Assembly: GCA_949825045.1 (NCBI GenBank)
Contig: OX463816.1
Location: forward strand, 16,053,579 to 16,117,578
Reading direction: 5' to 3'
DNA: 64,000 bases
Origin: Argyresthia goedartella
Lineage: Eukaryota > Arthropoda > Insecta > Lepidoptera > Argyresthiidae
Position numbers and translations under genes: made by a program. This document shows, one piece after another, positions 33,128-45,301 of the stretch. Below the pieces are notes generated by a model that did not search any database, had not been told where the DNA came from, and worked only from the letters and a program-made list of their open reading frames with translations. Within the stretch, counting starts at the first letter, position 1; each line of letters starts with the position of its first letter.

Positions 33128-35410
33128 GTTTTTTTTGCTTTCGCGAAACTACTAGAAAAGGGAATACTACTTTGCCGCCCAACCAAAAACGCGGCAAAAC
33201 GCCCCAACAAAATGCGTTCCGTTTTAAACAAAAATTACAACTTTTTTATTATCAAAAGTGATATTTTACAAAAGAAATACTAAATTAACTTTAATTGACG
33301 TAAAATAAATAAACAAACATAAATTGCAAGTTAAATGAACGTTTTTATTACAATAGGTATTATTAAAAAAAGATTCCACATTACCTCCTTTTTTAGAGAA
33401 TTCTCATCTTTTCAAATATGCGTACAATGAAATGTAGGCAATGTATTTTGACCACAGAAAAGATTTAAACATATTATTTGCGTTGCGTAACATCATTTTA
33501 CAAAGTATTTTCAGATTTTCAAAAAATCATATCTTAAAAACTATTGAATTCCGCACCCTGAAACTTTCAAGAAGATGATCAAATGACCCCAACACGATGC
33601 TAAAAAAGTTTGGACGCCCCAGCGAGTATGTCATCCGCTAAAGGTGAGCCATTCATTTACACCTTGTATATAGAACGTGTTAAGGAATAAACGCAAATTA
33701 AGAAAATGTTTTCTTTGAGCTCCATTTTCTTTTTCCAATTTTTCATACTAACTCGATAAGTCGATAAGATAACCCGGCAGATTTGTATGGAAAGACAAAA
33801 AAATAATAATTGACTTGTAATTCCAATAAATTCTCTAACTTTGCGTTTATCACTACACCAATACATGGTAAGTACACATTTTACACATAATCTTACTATG
33901 CAGTCTTTATTTTATTACCTTAGCCTAAGTGGTGGGTGCCTACTGCATGAAACATCCAAAATTTCCTGACGTCAAGAAAACGTCACGAAATATTGTCAGG
34001 AAAATCAAAGACGCAATCTTATTTTTGTAACGACATCGAAAGCATCTATTGGATCCTACAACAAAAGGTTTCTGGCTATTGCTCAAACTTACCACAAAAG
34101 ATTGTACATATTTGATCATAATATTACTCACTTTTCGAGTCGAAAACACGTCAGGAAATATTTTTATATCATTTTTACTACGGTTGCACCGGCTGTTTTG
34201 GTAAATTGACACCTAAAACATAATGGCAACGATAATTTCTTCTTGTATATGGAATTCAATAGGGTTACCATCCGCAAAATACAAATTCCTACCTTGAGAA
34301 ACTGTTCCGGTGTTGGAAAATTTTGTCAGGAAATGTGTCACGAAAGTTATAAAAAAAATGTAGGACATTTTTTGTTTTTGACTTTTAAGCAATAGAAAAG
34401 GCTTAAAAAAGCTCCATTGTGATTTTAAATTGTGTCACATGTTATATAACTATATGTAAGATCAAAGCCCTTTCTAATAATTTGAAAATATAGGTTTCAC
34501 GAAAACTTTTATCTCTTGGTGCAGGGTGGGGACATTATTTTTTTATATGGGAGGCTACTTTACTCCCCATAACAAATTCATTTTTATAGTTATTTTTGTA
34601 CCTCTATGAGTAAAAACTTTTTAATGAAACAGGAATGACCCCCACAACAATTTATGTAATACAATTTCTAATAATAAGCTCCATTTAATTCATAATAACA
34701 CTTCTCATGAGTGGACAACAAAAATTTCTAAAAGTGGACACATTTTTGAGTATTAATCATTGTCATTTTTATACTCGTCTTACAAACAAGTTCACTAGTA
34801 ACTTTGAATTTATTTATTTTCTCCATGCAGATCATATAATATTGGTGACGCAACCCTTTTTATGGTTCTCACGATACAGAGTGGGGCCTTTAGAGTTGCC
34901 GTTGCCCAGAGAAGATGCGCAGGCATATTGTGTCTGAATATTTTTTTAGTTAACAAAACTAGTCTTGTTTGACCGTCGTCCGCTGCTATATAAATTCGCA
35001 ACGCGGTATCCCTCTATTTACCAGCGGGTAAATAGTAATAGCTGGCAGCGGCCAGCAACTAAATAATCTGCACATCCCGCGCTTATGTAATCCCATGCAA
35101 TCTCCGGCGTCATCAATCAGACACCGGTGGGGTGAGGTGAGGGGAGCGGGGTTGAGCGGGGGGCTCCTTGCAATGAACTTTGGATTCACAATTCGCTTAA
35201 CCTGTTAGGCCCAGGCCACACTCAAAAGACTTAAGACGAGGTGGCAGGTCTTTTATGGTAACAAGATCAGAAGACTTTCGCACAAATGTATAGAGCCTCT
35301 TAAATAGTAGTCATAACGATCAAAGTAGAGCTATCACGCTGTTTTTTTTGCTTGTAGCTTTTTACAATACCAATTTTTTTTTATTTATATCTTTTTTATT
35401 TTTATATTTA
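33128..35410. other. No gene recognised
   Basis: Mostly AT-rich sequence. There are short recurrences of CAGGAAATnTT and GTCACGAAA motifs at 33960-34340 and a GC-rich patch near 35095-35165. No supported exon was found. Confidence 0.4.
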
Positions 35411-35530
35411 CATATTGTAGGATATGAAGAAATCGGCACCAAAATAATAAAGACTAGCTCCCACATTTTAGCCGCGCCACTAACGTACGTTATAATATGG
35501 GCTTTGAACAAGGCCGAGATCGACTTAAAA
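35411..35530 (+). pseudogene. LINE reverse-transcriptase scrap
   Basis: The short frame GYEEIGTKIIKTSSHILAAP followed by LTYVII corresponds to the G.D.I..KIIK...D..A..L.YI.N segment near the first RT motif of CR1 and Jockey LINEs. Only about 40 codons remain. Confidence 0.55.
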
Positions 35531-35639
35531 CTTATCTTATTAAACATAAATGATTGCTGTGAAGCAACCATAGTCAATCTGAAATCATGCAATACCTACC
35601 GGTTCCGATGATTAATCTGCAATAGCTACATCCTGCGAA

Positions 35640-35974
35640 TGAAACTGATGTAGAACCCATCAACTTTCAAGATGTTAACCTGGATGATATGAAATATCTT
35701 GACATCTTACTGAAGAAAAGTGTAAATGGAAGTGCAAAAAGTCCCAATGTTAGGTACCGATGGCGTTAAATTCAACAGGGTTAGCTTAGGAACTCTACTT
35801 TTACATGTCATTGTCTCTATTGTAATTGTATTCCTGGTATATCGTAATTTTAATGTAATTATATTGTTTTTCACGCGAAAGCAGCCGGCTCCGGTAAACC
35901 CTAAACGCGGCGTTTCCGCGCTTAAGTGGAGAGGAGTTATATCCCATGATATAACAAGATCGATAACTAGATAA
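35640..35974 (+). pseudogene. Possible env-like C-terminal tail of an insect endogenous retroelement
   Basis: One frame reads NETDVEPINFQDVNLDDMKY. After a frameshift, the frame from 35726 contains a strongly hydrophobic membrane-anchor-like stretch (LLLHVIVSIVIVFLVY), then a basic, Pro-rich cytoplasmic-like tail ending at 35974. An ectodomain stem, membrane anchor and short tail is the layout at the end of errantivirus-type envelope proteins. No family motif proves this and no LTR was found after it. It could equally be an unrelated single-pass membrane fragment. Confidence 0.3.
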
Positions 35975-36164
35975 CGTCTAGAATGACTACGTTAGGTTGA
36001 GCAGCATATGACTCATCTATGTTAGCTTTAAGCTGAGAAATGTAAACATGCGGCCCTACGTGGTCCACGCAAATCTTTGGCTCTACACAATACATTTGTC
36101 ATTATTTTCCTCATAGTAGTTTTTTTTAAACATAACTTATCGCTCCCAAAACATTTGTTCATTT

Positions 36165-36457
36165 ATTTATGAAGCTCCGTGGTCTAATTGGTTTCACGCT
36201 TACTTTTCACACAACAGATGCAGGTTCGATTCCTGACCAATGCGTTAATTAATTTATCTTAAGTACATTATACGGGCATTCTAACGGTGACGGAAAATAT
36301 CGTGAGTGAACGTGAACTTTCATTGCTCCACAACAGCAGCGATACGCAATCCCCCTGTCACGCAAAATAGAGTATTGAATAACTGGCTCTAATTGGGCAC
36401 AATTGTGCTCCTGCCACCCCGTACGGGAAAAGGCGTGACGCTATATATGTATGTATG
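36165..36457 (+). mobile_element. tRNA-derived SINE, plus strand
   Basis: The head carries an A-box-like TGGTCTAATTGG (36180-36191) and a B-box GGTTCGATTCC (36223-36233) at tRNA spacing. A non-tRNA body follows with a GGTGACGGAAAATATCGTGAG-type segment split across about 36286-36306. It ends in a TATG/TTTG-rich tail. This head-body-tail layout is that of RNA polymerase III SINEs known from moths and butterflies. Confidence 0.7.
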
Positions 36458-36472
36458 TTTGTATATTTATAA

Positions 36473-36722
36473 TAATAATACCTTGGACACCATTTACACA
36501 CATTGATCTAGCCCCAAACTAGGATTCCCTGTATCTTGGGTACTAGACAACAATACACCTTCTTATATAGATAAATATTATACTTAGATAAACAACCATG
36601 ACTAGGGTACAAACATCCGTTCTCATCAAACAAATATTTGCCCCCACCGGGACTCGAACGCGGGACCCTTGGCTTCGTAGGCAGCGTCACTGCTGACTCC
36701 GCCATTCGGGTCGTCAGATCTA
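36473..36722 (-). mobile_element. tRNA-derived SINE, minus strand, with 15-bp target duplication
   Basis: On the minus strand it begins GACGACCCGAATGGCGGAGT (A-box region) with B-box GTTCGAGTCCCGG. The SINE body follows, ending in a TATTATTA tail. The flanks carry an exact 15-bp duplication, TTTGTATATTTATAA, at 36458-36472 and 36723-36737. This proves a discrete retrotransposition into the tail of the SINE at 36165. Confidence 0.85.
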
Positions 36723-36737
36723 TTTGTATATTTATAA

Positions 36738-37079
36738 AACAAACGTATTAACAAAAGTATTAAAGAGAAAGTAAAGTTACAGTGTTACATATATTTTTTT
36801 ACTTCTTGATTAAAAGTTAAAAAACATTAGCACATTTAATTTTACACAAAAAATACACTACCTATCCACTTACATAATTTTCCACTAATCATTTTAGTGG
36901 CACTTTGCGCTAACACTTCATAAAGTAGAATGCTTTCATTATAAACTTTAGAGGCTCTACGGACAAATGAATCACCAGTATAATTAATACTACTTGAAGG
37001 AACAACTATAAGGTGTTTTCTATTTCTAAGACGAGGGTTAGGCCCAGGAAATTTTACACTTTGTTATAAGGCTTGGAGA
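36738..37079. other. No gene recognised
   Basis: AT-rich sequence between the SINE pair and a LINE ORF1 remnant. Confidence 0.4.
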
Positions 37080-37870
37080 GAGCCATTGGGTGTGAACGTG
37101 ACAAGGCTGCTAAAGGACATTGTGGTTTTACAAAGTGAATTACGAGCGGTTGAAGAAACCTAGGAGCAGTTCATGAATGTGTAAAACGATCTGGTTAACC
37201 TTAAAGTGGCATCTATGGTGAATAATTTTGATGGGAATACGTATGTAAACTTGAATCGCAGACGGGTAAGCGGCGACGGCGGTGGTGATTTTTTAAGATG
37301 TCAGTTGTTGCTTTCTCTCGGCACGAAACCTCATACGCCTGTCTTATTGTGCGCGCATGACGCAAGCTAATCGGTCAGCGAGAATCAACCGATTTTCGCG
37401 GTGTACAACAAATATGCATATGATATATGTGTCCTTGGATCCAAATGCACCTCCTTTCTGCCATGCTCAGCTTGAGGTGAAAGCTCCCGAGCTTCAAACC
37501 CTGCTGATTTCATTGGCGACTTCTGCTCAACTACCATCTAAAAGTAATGTGCAGAGCCAACCTACACTATCTGATGTAGCAAAGATGGTTAAATGTAAAG
37601 AAAATAATAATGATGGCGAGTGGATCAGAGTTGCAGTGACCATGTTTCCATTTTTCATGAAAAATGTTAACAAGAACGCAACACTTAAAGATGTCATCGA
37701 ATACATTACGAAGAAAACTCAGGCTGTCAAGATAGAAAAAAAAAAATATGATAAAGAAGATAAATTATTGTGCCTACAAAGTTTATGTACCGAAACACAA
37801 TTTTCTAAATTTCTAATTTTCTAAATTTTCTAAACTATGAATACATTTGGCCTATTGGCATAGAATTCAA
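37080..37870 (+). pseudogene. LINE ORF1 remnant (RRM-like C-terminal region)
   Basis: Frames read LLKDIVVLQSELRAVEET near 37110, then a frame (37357-37824) ending ATLKDVIEYITKKTQAVKIE. After its stop, a segment reads YIWPIGIEFK. The order coiled-coil KDI..LQ.E...LE, then DV..Y...KT....IE, then a DxWPxGI-like end matches ORF1 proteins of Jockey/CR1-type LINEs in insects. The same general ORF1 type occurs at 45842-46260. Several stops break it, and no ORF2 follows. Confidence 0.5.
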
Positions 37871-40800
37871 GTGATTTATCCCACTACAAGAAGACATTAA
37901 AACCCTATGGCTCCCTCCAAAAGAAAATCATAACCTCAACTTCAATAAGAAAGCGAATCTGGCAACAAATGTGTCCTAAAGTAGACTATTAAAATGAATT
38001 TAATTACAAAAACAATAATACTGCCATAATGGTGAATTCACAGACTGCTGCTCAAATAAAGTGTCGCTTAAATACTAAAGCTGTCAAAAAACTCGACCAA
38101 GAGAAGGTGACAAAATTTACTCTGTGGCTTAGAATATTAACTCTGTGGTAACAACATGATTTGGATTGTCCTTCAAATATTGAGCTGTCGGGTGTGCACC
38201 CGGAACTAAATATCCAGTAAAACAACACAGTCACTCTTCAGCAACACTGAACATTTGTATCAAATATTTTCCATAACGACAGCAACATGAACTGTCATAA
38301 AGAGGATTTGTAGGCTGAATAATACTGCTCAGCTGACGCTACAGCCCGCACTGTATCATAAACTGCTGAGTAAAATATTTTTTAGGTTTCCTTACAAACA
38401 GGTAGTAGTATGGAGACGCTCTAAATTTGATTATTATACCTTTTTATAGCACCAGATTATAAACCATATAAAATATATTTTTTGCATATCGGCGTAAAGG
38501 TATTATGTTGTCTAGTCTTGTTGTAAAGATAACTTATCCGCATCTGTAGTTCGTCTCTTTGTAGGTGTTAATATCTCGTTAGCCATAGCCAACTTTAGAT
38601 CCTTTCTGTTAGAAATTGCATTAGTTAGGTGGTTCCAATGATACCTTTTCCGTGGTTTCCATCATTTGAATGCCGCTTGCGAGAATTCTCGTGGCGCACG
38701 GTGCGCACGATTTCGCCATAACTCGAAAATGGAGCCGCTTTATTTCTTCTCCCATTCAGATTGCATTTAAACATGTTTGTTGATGTACATCATACTTTAT
38801 GCGATGCCAAATGCGGTGCAATTACTGAACTTATTATCGTATATTGTATCTAATTTTCTTTGTTATGTGTGTGTTGATGTTGACTTTATATTTGGCAGCT
38901 TTAATGGTAGGTAGGCGGGTGTACAGGTGGAACCCTGCGGAGGACACAGCGTGAGTGACTTAATTGTAAGTAGAACTTAATTTTAAGCAAACCATGTTAC
39001 ACTATTATCAATTTCTACACGAGGAAGTCGACCGCGTTTATAGTATCTAATCGTAAACAAGGTTACAATGCTGTCAATCAGTAGTTAGTGTCGAGTAGAT
39101 GGCAATTAATCATATAGGGCGGTTGCTGTGCATTGACACCGTTGGCTGCATGCGCGCTTTCTGCTAACGCCTTAATTTCAGAACTAAAAAGCCGTCTTAG
39201 CAAATATTGTTCCTTGTCTTGATATTATTTATGACTTAGTATGGGTATGACGATGATGATGATGTACTCCAAGCCGATATGGCTACGGCGACTGCTAAGG
39301 ACTAAGGCGGGCGTCGCTGGTGTGTGGGTATAAAAGTAACCAAGGCTGACTGATGTATGCAAGTTTTTGATGTAACATAAATGTATCCGATTAATAAATA
39401 TACACGAACGATAAATTGGTACAATTGGTTTTATCATCTAATTATAAGCAGTTTACCTCATAGCAGTGGTCGCGACGCGGCAAGTATCTACCTATAAATA
39501 AATGCAACATGTTTCTCAGAGAAAACTGCGGTGTATACCTACATAGTTAGAATAATAACGCCTAGAAACCTAGTCCACGCGCACAAAGTGAGGCAAGTAA
39601 AACTATGTCTATTCAGATATAGTACGCCGGCCGGCCAGTCAGTTCTCTATGTCAGCCCTTACTACTAACAGCTCTCAGAGTTTAAATTAAAAATGACGGT
39701 TTATGTGGTCCATGGGCGTCACAACTTATCAGGAAAACAGAACAAAAGATGTAACATCACATTCCACATGTGAGTACTGCTATTCACATTATAACTTATC
39801 GTTAAACGTAAATCAAAACAAAAATTATCCAACGTAATTTCAATAGACGCCATTGCATTAAAATGTTGCCAGTTAAAGGGGAAAAAAAACCCTAATGTAA
39901 AGGAAACAATTACAGTTCCAAGGCCACTAGGTTGCTGTGCAGACCACTACTCGGCAAAGTTATGTTTTTTTCCAAATATATGAGATGTTGTAGTGACCTA
40001 ACACGTTTTTAAGTATTATACCTGTTACATTTCCAGTACATTTACAGATAACGCAATCCAAATTTTATGTTCCTAGGTCCAGCTGTTTTTCTCGGCGTTT
40101 ATAGATCAGTTTGTCAGCCAGGGAATTCATGTATATATAGAGGTTGGCCCAATTCGATAGTCCAAAAATTTTTTTCGCATTCCAAACAATTTAAGGCCAG
40201 CCCAGTCTAAGAAATTATTTTTAGTTTAAAAGTTATGATTTTAATAAGTTTCCGCGTTTACGTAAAAGTCGAGTTAAGTTAAAAAACAAAAACTCAGTAC
40301 AAATCTAACTAATTAAACTTAAAATAATTTCTTAGACAAAGATGACCTTATTGTCTACACTGAATTATCATAAGTAAAAAAAAAATGGACTACTGAAGTT
40401 GGAGCACCTGTATAGATTCGTGCTTATATAGCTATAAAGGTGGGCCATTAGCAAGGATCAGTAGCCGACAATCAAACCCACAGATAAAAAAAAACATACT
40501 GTATTTTTACATCATTCGATAGTATTGGGTAAAAAGATAAATTTCTCGGAGTAATGTTATATGGCAAAACAGTGGAAAGTGTTATTTTTTAATGAAATCA
40601 CTCAATGTTACGAAACGTCACGAAATATTATTGTTAATGGCCTACCACCCTAATTTCAGCTTGTGTTACAATGTATTACCAGGAAATAATAGTTCAGTGT
40701 CCTTAATGAATAATAGTTCCAATTTTCCTACTTTGGGGAAAATTTTTACTCCACTTGCAACATTTTTTATGCGTTTGTGTGCGTGTCAGGGACCATTATG

Positions 40801-41092
40801 ATGATATTTACGCCCACTTGGATCCTATTTTTGCCTCACTTTGGAGCGATCGCTATAAGGGAACTATCATTCTAGGCGTTATTATTCTAAGCCTACATAT
40901 TTATTATATCATTAAACGCTAGTGAATAGTAGAAGGCTATTTGAATAGTTTGAGATAGAGGTCATCTCAGTCAGAATGCAGTTCTTATTCGCTTTGGTTA
41001 GCCTGCTAACTCAGGATTTTGGATATTTGTGCAACGAGTTTGTTACCGTTTTGAATAGTGTGTACATCATTACTACATACGTTACAAATACA
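37871..41092. other. Long stretch without a recognised gene
   Basis: Scattered short frames only. A possible 52-bp exon-like segment at 38899-38950 and a TATA plus initiator-like pair at 40433-40462 are discussed elsewhere in this answer, but neither supports a gene on its own. Confidence 0.4.
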
Positions 41093-41353
41093 GGTGACAT
41101 TTAAGTTCTGACCACCCACATTTTGAAAAGTGAGAGTACCCATAATTATGAATAACTTTCCCCAAGAAACATATGGTCGGAAACGAAAAAAAAATAGGTC
41201 TCTCCTAGTAGCATGTAATCAGCTGATCAGATCAATGTACTAAGAGACTGTTTTTTTTCAATTTGTGGCCATATGTTCTTGGGGAAATTTGTTCGTATAG
41301 ATGGGTACAATCAAGCTCCAAAATATGGACGGCTTATTAAATGTCATGTCACC
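41093..41353. repeat. Hairpin-type MITE, 261 bp
   Basis: The two ends read GGTGACAT inward and nearly the whole element folds on itself. The left arm holds GTACCCAT, TTTCCCCAAGAAACATATGG and GTCTCT. The right arm, reversed, holds GTACCCAT, TTTCCCCAAGAACATATGG and GTCTCT. Arms are about 115 bp with moderate divergence. No coding capacity. Such elements are usually mobilised in trans by a Tc1 or other DNA transposase (inference). Confidence 0.75.
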
Positions 41354-42118
41354 CTCTACATCAACCAGAAACTGAACTGCACTGCCTTTTCATACTATTC
41401 TTAATTTGGAAACGCAGGGCAGTTCAGTTTAGGTCCTAGTAACCCCCAGGTAAAAGACACGAATAGGCATAAACAAAAAATAGCTTGCTTCCGTTATCTC
41501 ATACACTTAAAATAAGAACACCGGTAAAATAACGTAATCCGGTGAAATAAAAGAAAGACAAACTCGCCCCCTTATAGAATTACGAGAAAGACGAGAAGCA
41601 TGGTGTGATTAAATAAAGGTTCTTAATGGAGCTCGGTGTCATCATAAATTTGCCATTAGCTCCAGTTTATTTGTGAATACGCTGTTGTTTTACCTTCAGT
41701 TACCGATAAAAGAAATGACTGAGATAGGGGATATATATATGACTGGGGATTTTAATAACATCGTTTTCTCCCTGCAGCAGAGTACAAGACAAATATATTG
41801 TTTCCACCGTAGCTAGACCCATTTTGTGAGATTACCCTTGAATTTTCGTGTGTAGAAACACTAATCTACTGCCCTTCCAGCCTACGTTCACCCAACGCGC
41901 CTCGCACTCCGCCCCCCGGAATAGCGTCGTCGGTACTCTCACAAATTAGCCGGTAAGAAACAATGAAGTTTTGTGTGTCAAGCTACTCTGGAACCTAAAT
42001 ATTCGTTTTCTACCCTGCGGAGGGAAAACGATGATAGGTGGCTACGCTTGACTCACTTTGTGAGATGTGTTTATTTCCTACCAGCGTTAATTAGCATACT
42101 GTGACCAATATATACCAT
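41354..42118. other. No gene recognised
   Basis: No exon or element ends seen between the fold-back element and the RTE fragment. Confidence 0.4.
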
Positions 42119-42665
42119 CTTATTATTATTATTATTACGAGCCCACCATGTCCCACTGCTGGGCAAAGGCCTCTCTCCCCCTCTTCCACTCTATCCGATC
42201 CTGAGCGGTCTCCCTCCACTCCTTGTCCCATAGACCCAACTCATCACTCCATCTTTTCCTGGGTCGGCCACGCTTTCTCTTTGCATTTTCTGGGAGCCAG
42301 TCTGTGGCTCTCTTAGCCCAGCTATTCGGCAGCATCCGAGCAACATGGCCATCCCAGTCCCATTTTAGTTGGGCTGCCTTATGAGCTACATATATTATCT
42401 TTGTTCGGGAGCGCAGCTCTGTATTCCGGATCCGGTCTAAAAGCCGAACACCGAGAATACTGCGCTCCATGTTTCTCTGGCAAACCCCGAGTTTGAAACT
42501 TTGCGCGTCAGTCAAAGACCAGGTTTGGGCTCCGTAGGTAAGGATGGGAAGAATGCACATGTCCATGAGCTTGCGTTTCAGGGACAACGGAAGTTGTCCC
42601 GTCATGAGCTCCTTCATAGACCAAAAGCTCTTCCAGGCCTTGTCGACGCATTGTCGATACCTATT
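42119..42665 (-). mobile_element. RTE-type LINE, 3' fragment, minus strand
   Basis: The minus-strand frame 42617-42135, preceded by CVDKAWKSFWS, reads LPLSLKRKLMDMCILPILTY, GAQTWSLTD, VAHKAAQLKWDWDGHVARM and RGRPRKRWSDELGLWDKEW. It ends AFAQQWDMVGS. This is the conserved C-terminal third of RTE ORF2, after the RT. A TAA array (42119-42138 on the plus strand, TTA/TAT) forms the 3' tail. The frame is unbroken over 160 codons. It is 5'-truncated at about 42665. Confidence 0.85.
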
Positions 42666-42746
42666 TATAATACTATGGAATTTAGGGCAATAAATTAAGA
42701 AGAATTATAATTTTCCAAAGCAAAGTAACAAAAAATATTTATAATT

Positions 42747-42748
<2 letters not shown>

Positions 42749-42788
<40 letters not shown>
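42749..42788. repeat. (TA)20 microsatellite
   Basis: Forty uninterrupted bases of alternating TA. Confidence 0.95.
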
Positions 42789-42793
<5 letters not shown>

Positions 42794-43489
42794 TATTGTT
42801 CTTCCGAACAAACAACAGAAGTAAATCAACCATTTAATAGTGAAACATGTATCTTACCTTAATCAAAACTATTATTTGGATCAGTAATTTAATTTACTGA
42901 GAATAGACGGAACAACCTTTTCTTTGAAGTAATGTTTCATAATGTGTATTTGCTCCTTCAATTTCCTCTTGATAATACCTCATTAATGTCCACCTTATTA
43001 TTTATCATAATATCAGAATTCACCGCTGCTCTTAAACTATCCGGGGATATCTATATGTTGCTCTGTCTGTTTTTGAGCCGACTCGTGGCCAAAAGATAAT
43101 GTTATCATTCCTATCCTTAAAATAATCCAAGCCTATGTTTTGTAAGGAATTTCTACCTGTGCATAACAAAAACAGTAAAGCGATATGAAGTAAAACTTGA
43201 AATAAACTGATTCAACCGGAACTATAATTTTCTCTCAATAAAGGGTCCCGTTATTCAGTCGTTGCTACAGAACAATATTTACCCTAGGAAGAAGCACGAC
43301 TGAGAACAAAATAATATGCCACAGTTAAAATAGATGGCGCCATCTATTAAATGCCCTCTGTAGACAATTCCTGCCTCCTCCTGCCAGCGCGCGAAATTTA
43401 AACCAGTCTGACATCCCGGAAGATTTTGTACTTAGCTACATACTTACTTACCGATCTATCTTTAAGACTTATGTACCGCGATAGATCGA
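42789..43489. other. No gene recognised
   Basis: AT-rich, no supported frames. A GATA-rich run near 43480-43502 may be the tail of the adjacent LINE. Confidence 0.4.
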
Positions 43490-44370
43490 CAGATAGATAG
43501 ATAATTCATTTATTCATTTTTCGGTACAAACACAAAAACATTATTGGTTATTAATATATTACATACCACACAAAATTAATTATGACAAAAAACATCAAAG
43601 AAATTAAATAAAACAATGAAAATAATTATAATTAACACAGCAAAAATATGGAAAGTAAGGATCACTATGTGGCACCGTGACTGTACCGCGACAATGAAAT
43701 GGCCCTGACTCAGCAATGTCACAGACGAATCTGTGACGCTGATATTCTGCCATAGCCAAAGCGGACGAGACAGCAATAGGCTTAAGTACACAAAACACAC
43801 AAATTATTACAGCAATTAAATAAAATTAAAAAATTAAACAAAATATTAAAATCTACTAATACATATATGGAATTGAATTAATTATTGGAATTAAAATTGA
43901 ATAAATAATGGATAGAATAGTATTGGAATTGTGTGATTAAAATAGATGAAATTTCAGAATTGTATAATATGAATAGAAAAAGGATAATATAATGTCAATT
44001 ATTATGTCGTGTGGTAGTCAAATAAAAAAGAATGAATTTTGTGAGGTAGGAGATTTCTTCAGGTTATAACCAAGGGCATTACAGTTATTTTAAAGTGCTG
44101 CCTCCTCAGCCTTCTGCTTCAGTATTATTAACCTTCTAAAGGCACTTCTGACACCAGCCTTACTATTTAGCAATCGAAGGGGTGATGGGATGTTATTCCA
44201 GCACTTTGTGGCACGGTATTTAAAGCTGCCACGGAAAGCTGCACTTTTGTGTCGAGGCATTGAGAGGAGAGGAGCGACTCTCTGGTACAGACACCAGGTG
44301 AGTTTATCATAAAGATAAGGCGGTGTTCGCGTCCGGACAACCTCAAAAAGCAACATTGAATAATAAAGAT
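43490..44370 (-). mobile_element. LINE 3' end (C-terminal ORF2 plus 3' UTR), minus strand
   Basis: The minus-strand frame 44356-44090 reads LLFEVVRTRTPPYLYDKL, then RGSFKYRATKCWNNIPSP and LLNSKAGVRSAFRRLI. This matches the CWN.IP..LR.......FR..L ending of Jockey/CR1-type ORF2 proteins. About 600 bp of non-coding 3' sequence follows, ending in a GATA-type microsatellite (about 43490-43502). Confidence 0.6.
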
Positions 44371-45301
44371 TCTATCTAGCTTTCATACGTAAAATATTTC
44401 CAAATTCAAATCCACGAAAACTCATTAAGTTTGTTATGTTGGAGGTGGAGTTCTGAAGACTGGACCTGTCCTCAAACACAGTGGCACGCCAGAGTCCCAA
44501 TTTAGACACGGTAGATTACAATCTTGATTTCGCTGCATGATTTCACTTAGCCCCTCTAGAAAAAACTTAGTGCTTTGGGGTAGGTTTTCATCAGGGGCAA
44601 GTATACCAGCAATATGCAGGTCTTTTTTGGTGGCTAGTGCGCTACTCGGTAGATTTAGCCATATGCTCTCGTGGTCATCTCGATGCCATTCCGGCCATGC
44701 GCAAGCGTTGAGCACAGGCGCGCTTAAGCGATTATTCCTCCGCCAATCGTCACAGATACACGGTCATGACAGAATATATTATAGTGGTCAGGATCAGCGA
44801 TCTCCGCATTGAGAAACCCTAGGGACAGTTTTATTTACGTAGTAAGAATGAGGTCTTAGTAAAATACCGCGATCTACTATAAAGTATCATCATCTTGGTT
44901 CTTAGGCCGTTCACAATTTGGTAGAAAATAGGGTAGCTTTGAGGTGTATATTTGAACAAGTCCATTAGATTTTGAACCTTATGTTCTGGTAATAAAATTC
45001 AAAACTTATTACGGGGGATGGCATTTCTAGAAATGCCGTGGTAGTTGAGTCCTGAAGCTGGCTCGAAATTATTATAACGTAACATATGGGTTTACCATAG
45101 ATATGTATAATAATTTTGTTGCATGTACTATGGTTGTGAAGACTGTAATAAGCAACGATGAACAAGCAATGGAAACCAGTTTCATGTCAGACAGATGTAG
45201 TATTATTATCAATGGCTTGTGTTGAAACGATTGCCAGAATGGATAAATGTCCACCAAATTGTGTTTGGATAAATGATCACCAAACTTATATTTATTTTTT
45301 G
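44371..45301. other. Unassigned; one unrecognised minus-strand frame
   Basis: A 93-codon minus-strand frame (44434-44715) containing WPEWHRDDHESIWLNLP and LHIAGILAPDENLPQ has protein-like composition, but I do not recognise it. It has no identifiable splice sites. An 18-bp perfect palindrome, GGCATTTCTAGAAATGCC, lies at 45020-45037. Confidence 0.35.

Noticed and set aside
34984..35190. TATATAAA next to a GC-rich patch, possible promoter
   Set aside because: No first exon or start codon in a convincing frame follows; kept only as unassigned sequence.
36174..36243. tRNA-like sequence with A and B boxes
   Set aside because: It is joined to a SINE body and tail and lacks a proper acceptor stem closure, so it is a SINE head and not a tRNA gene.
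36645..36715. tRNA-like sequence on the minus strand
   Set aside because: It is the head of a SINE with a 15-bp target duplication; not annotated as a tRNA.
40433..40462. TATAAAG followed 25 bp later by TCAGT, an arthropod core-promoter-like pair
   Set aside because: No coding exon or transcript evidence downstream; such pairs occur by chance in AT-rich DNA.
45020..45037. 18-bp perfect palindrome GGCATTTCTAGAAATGCC
   Set aside because: Shorter than the other hairpins and expected occasionally by chance in 64 kb of repeat-rich DNA.
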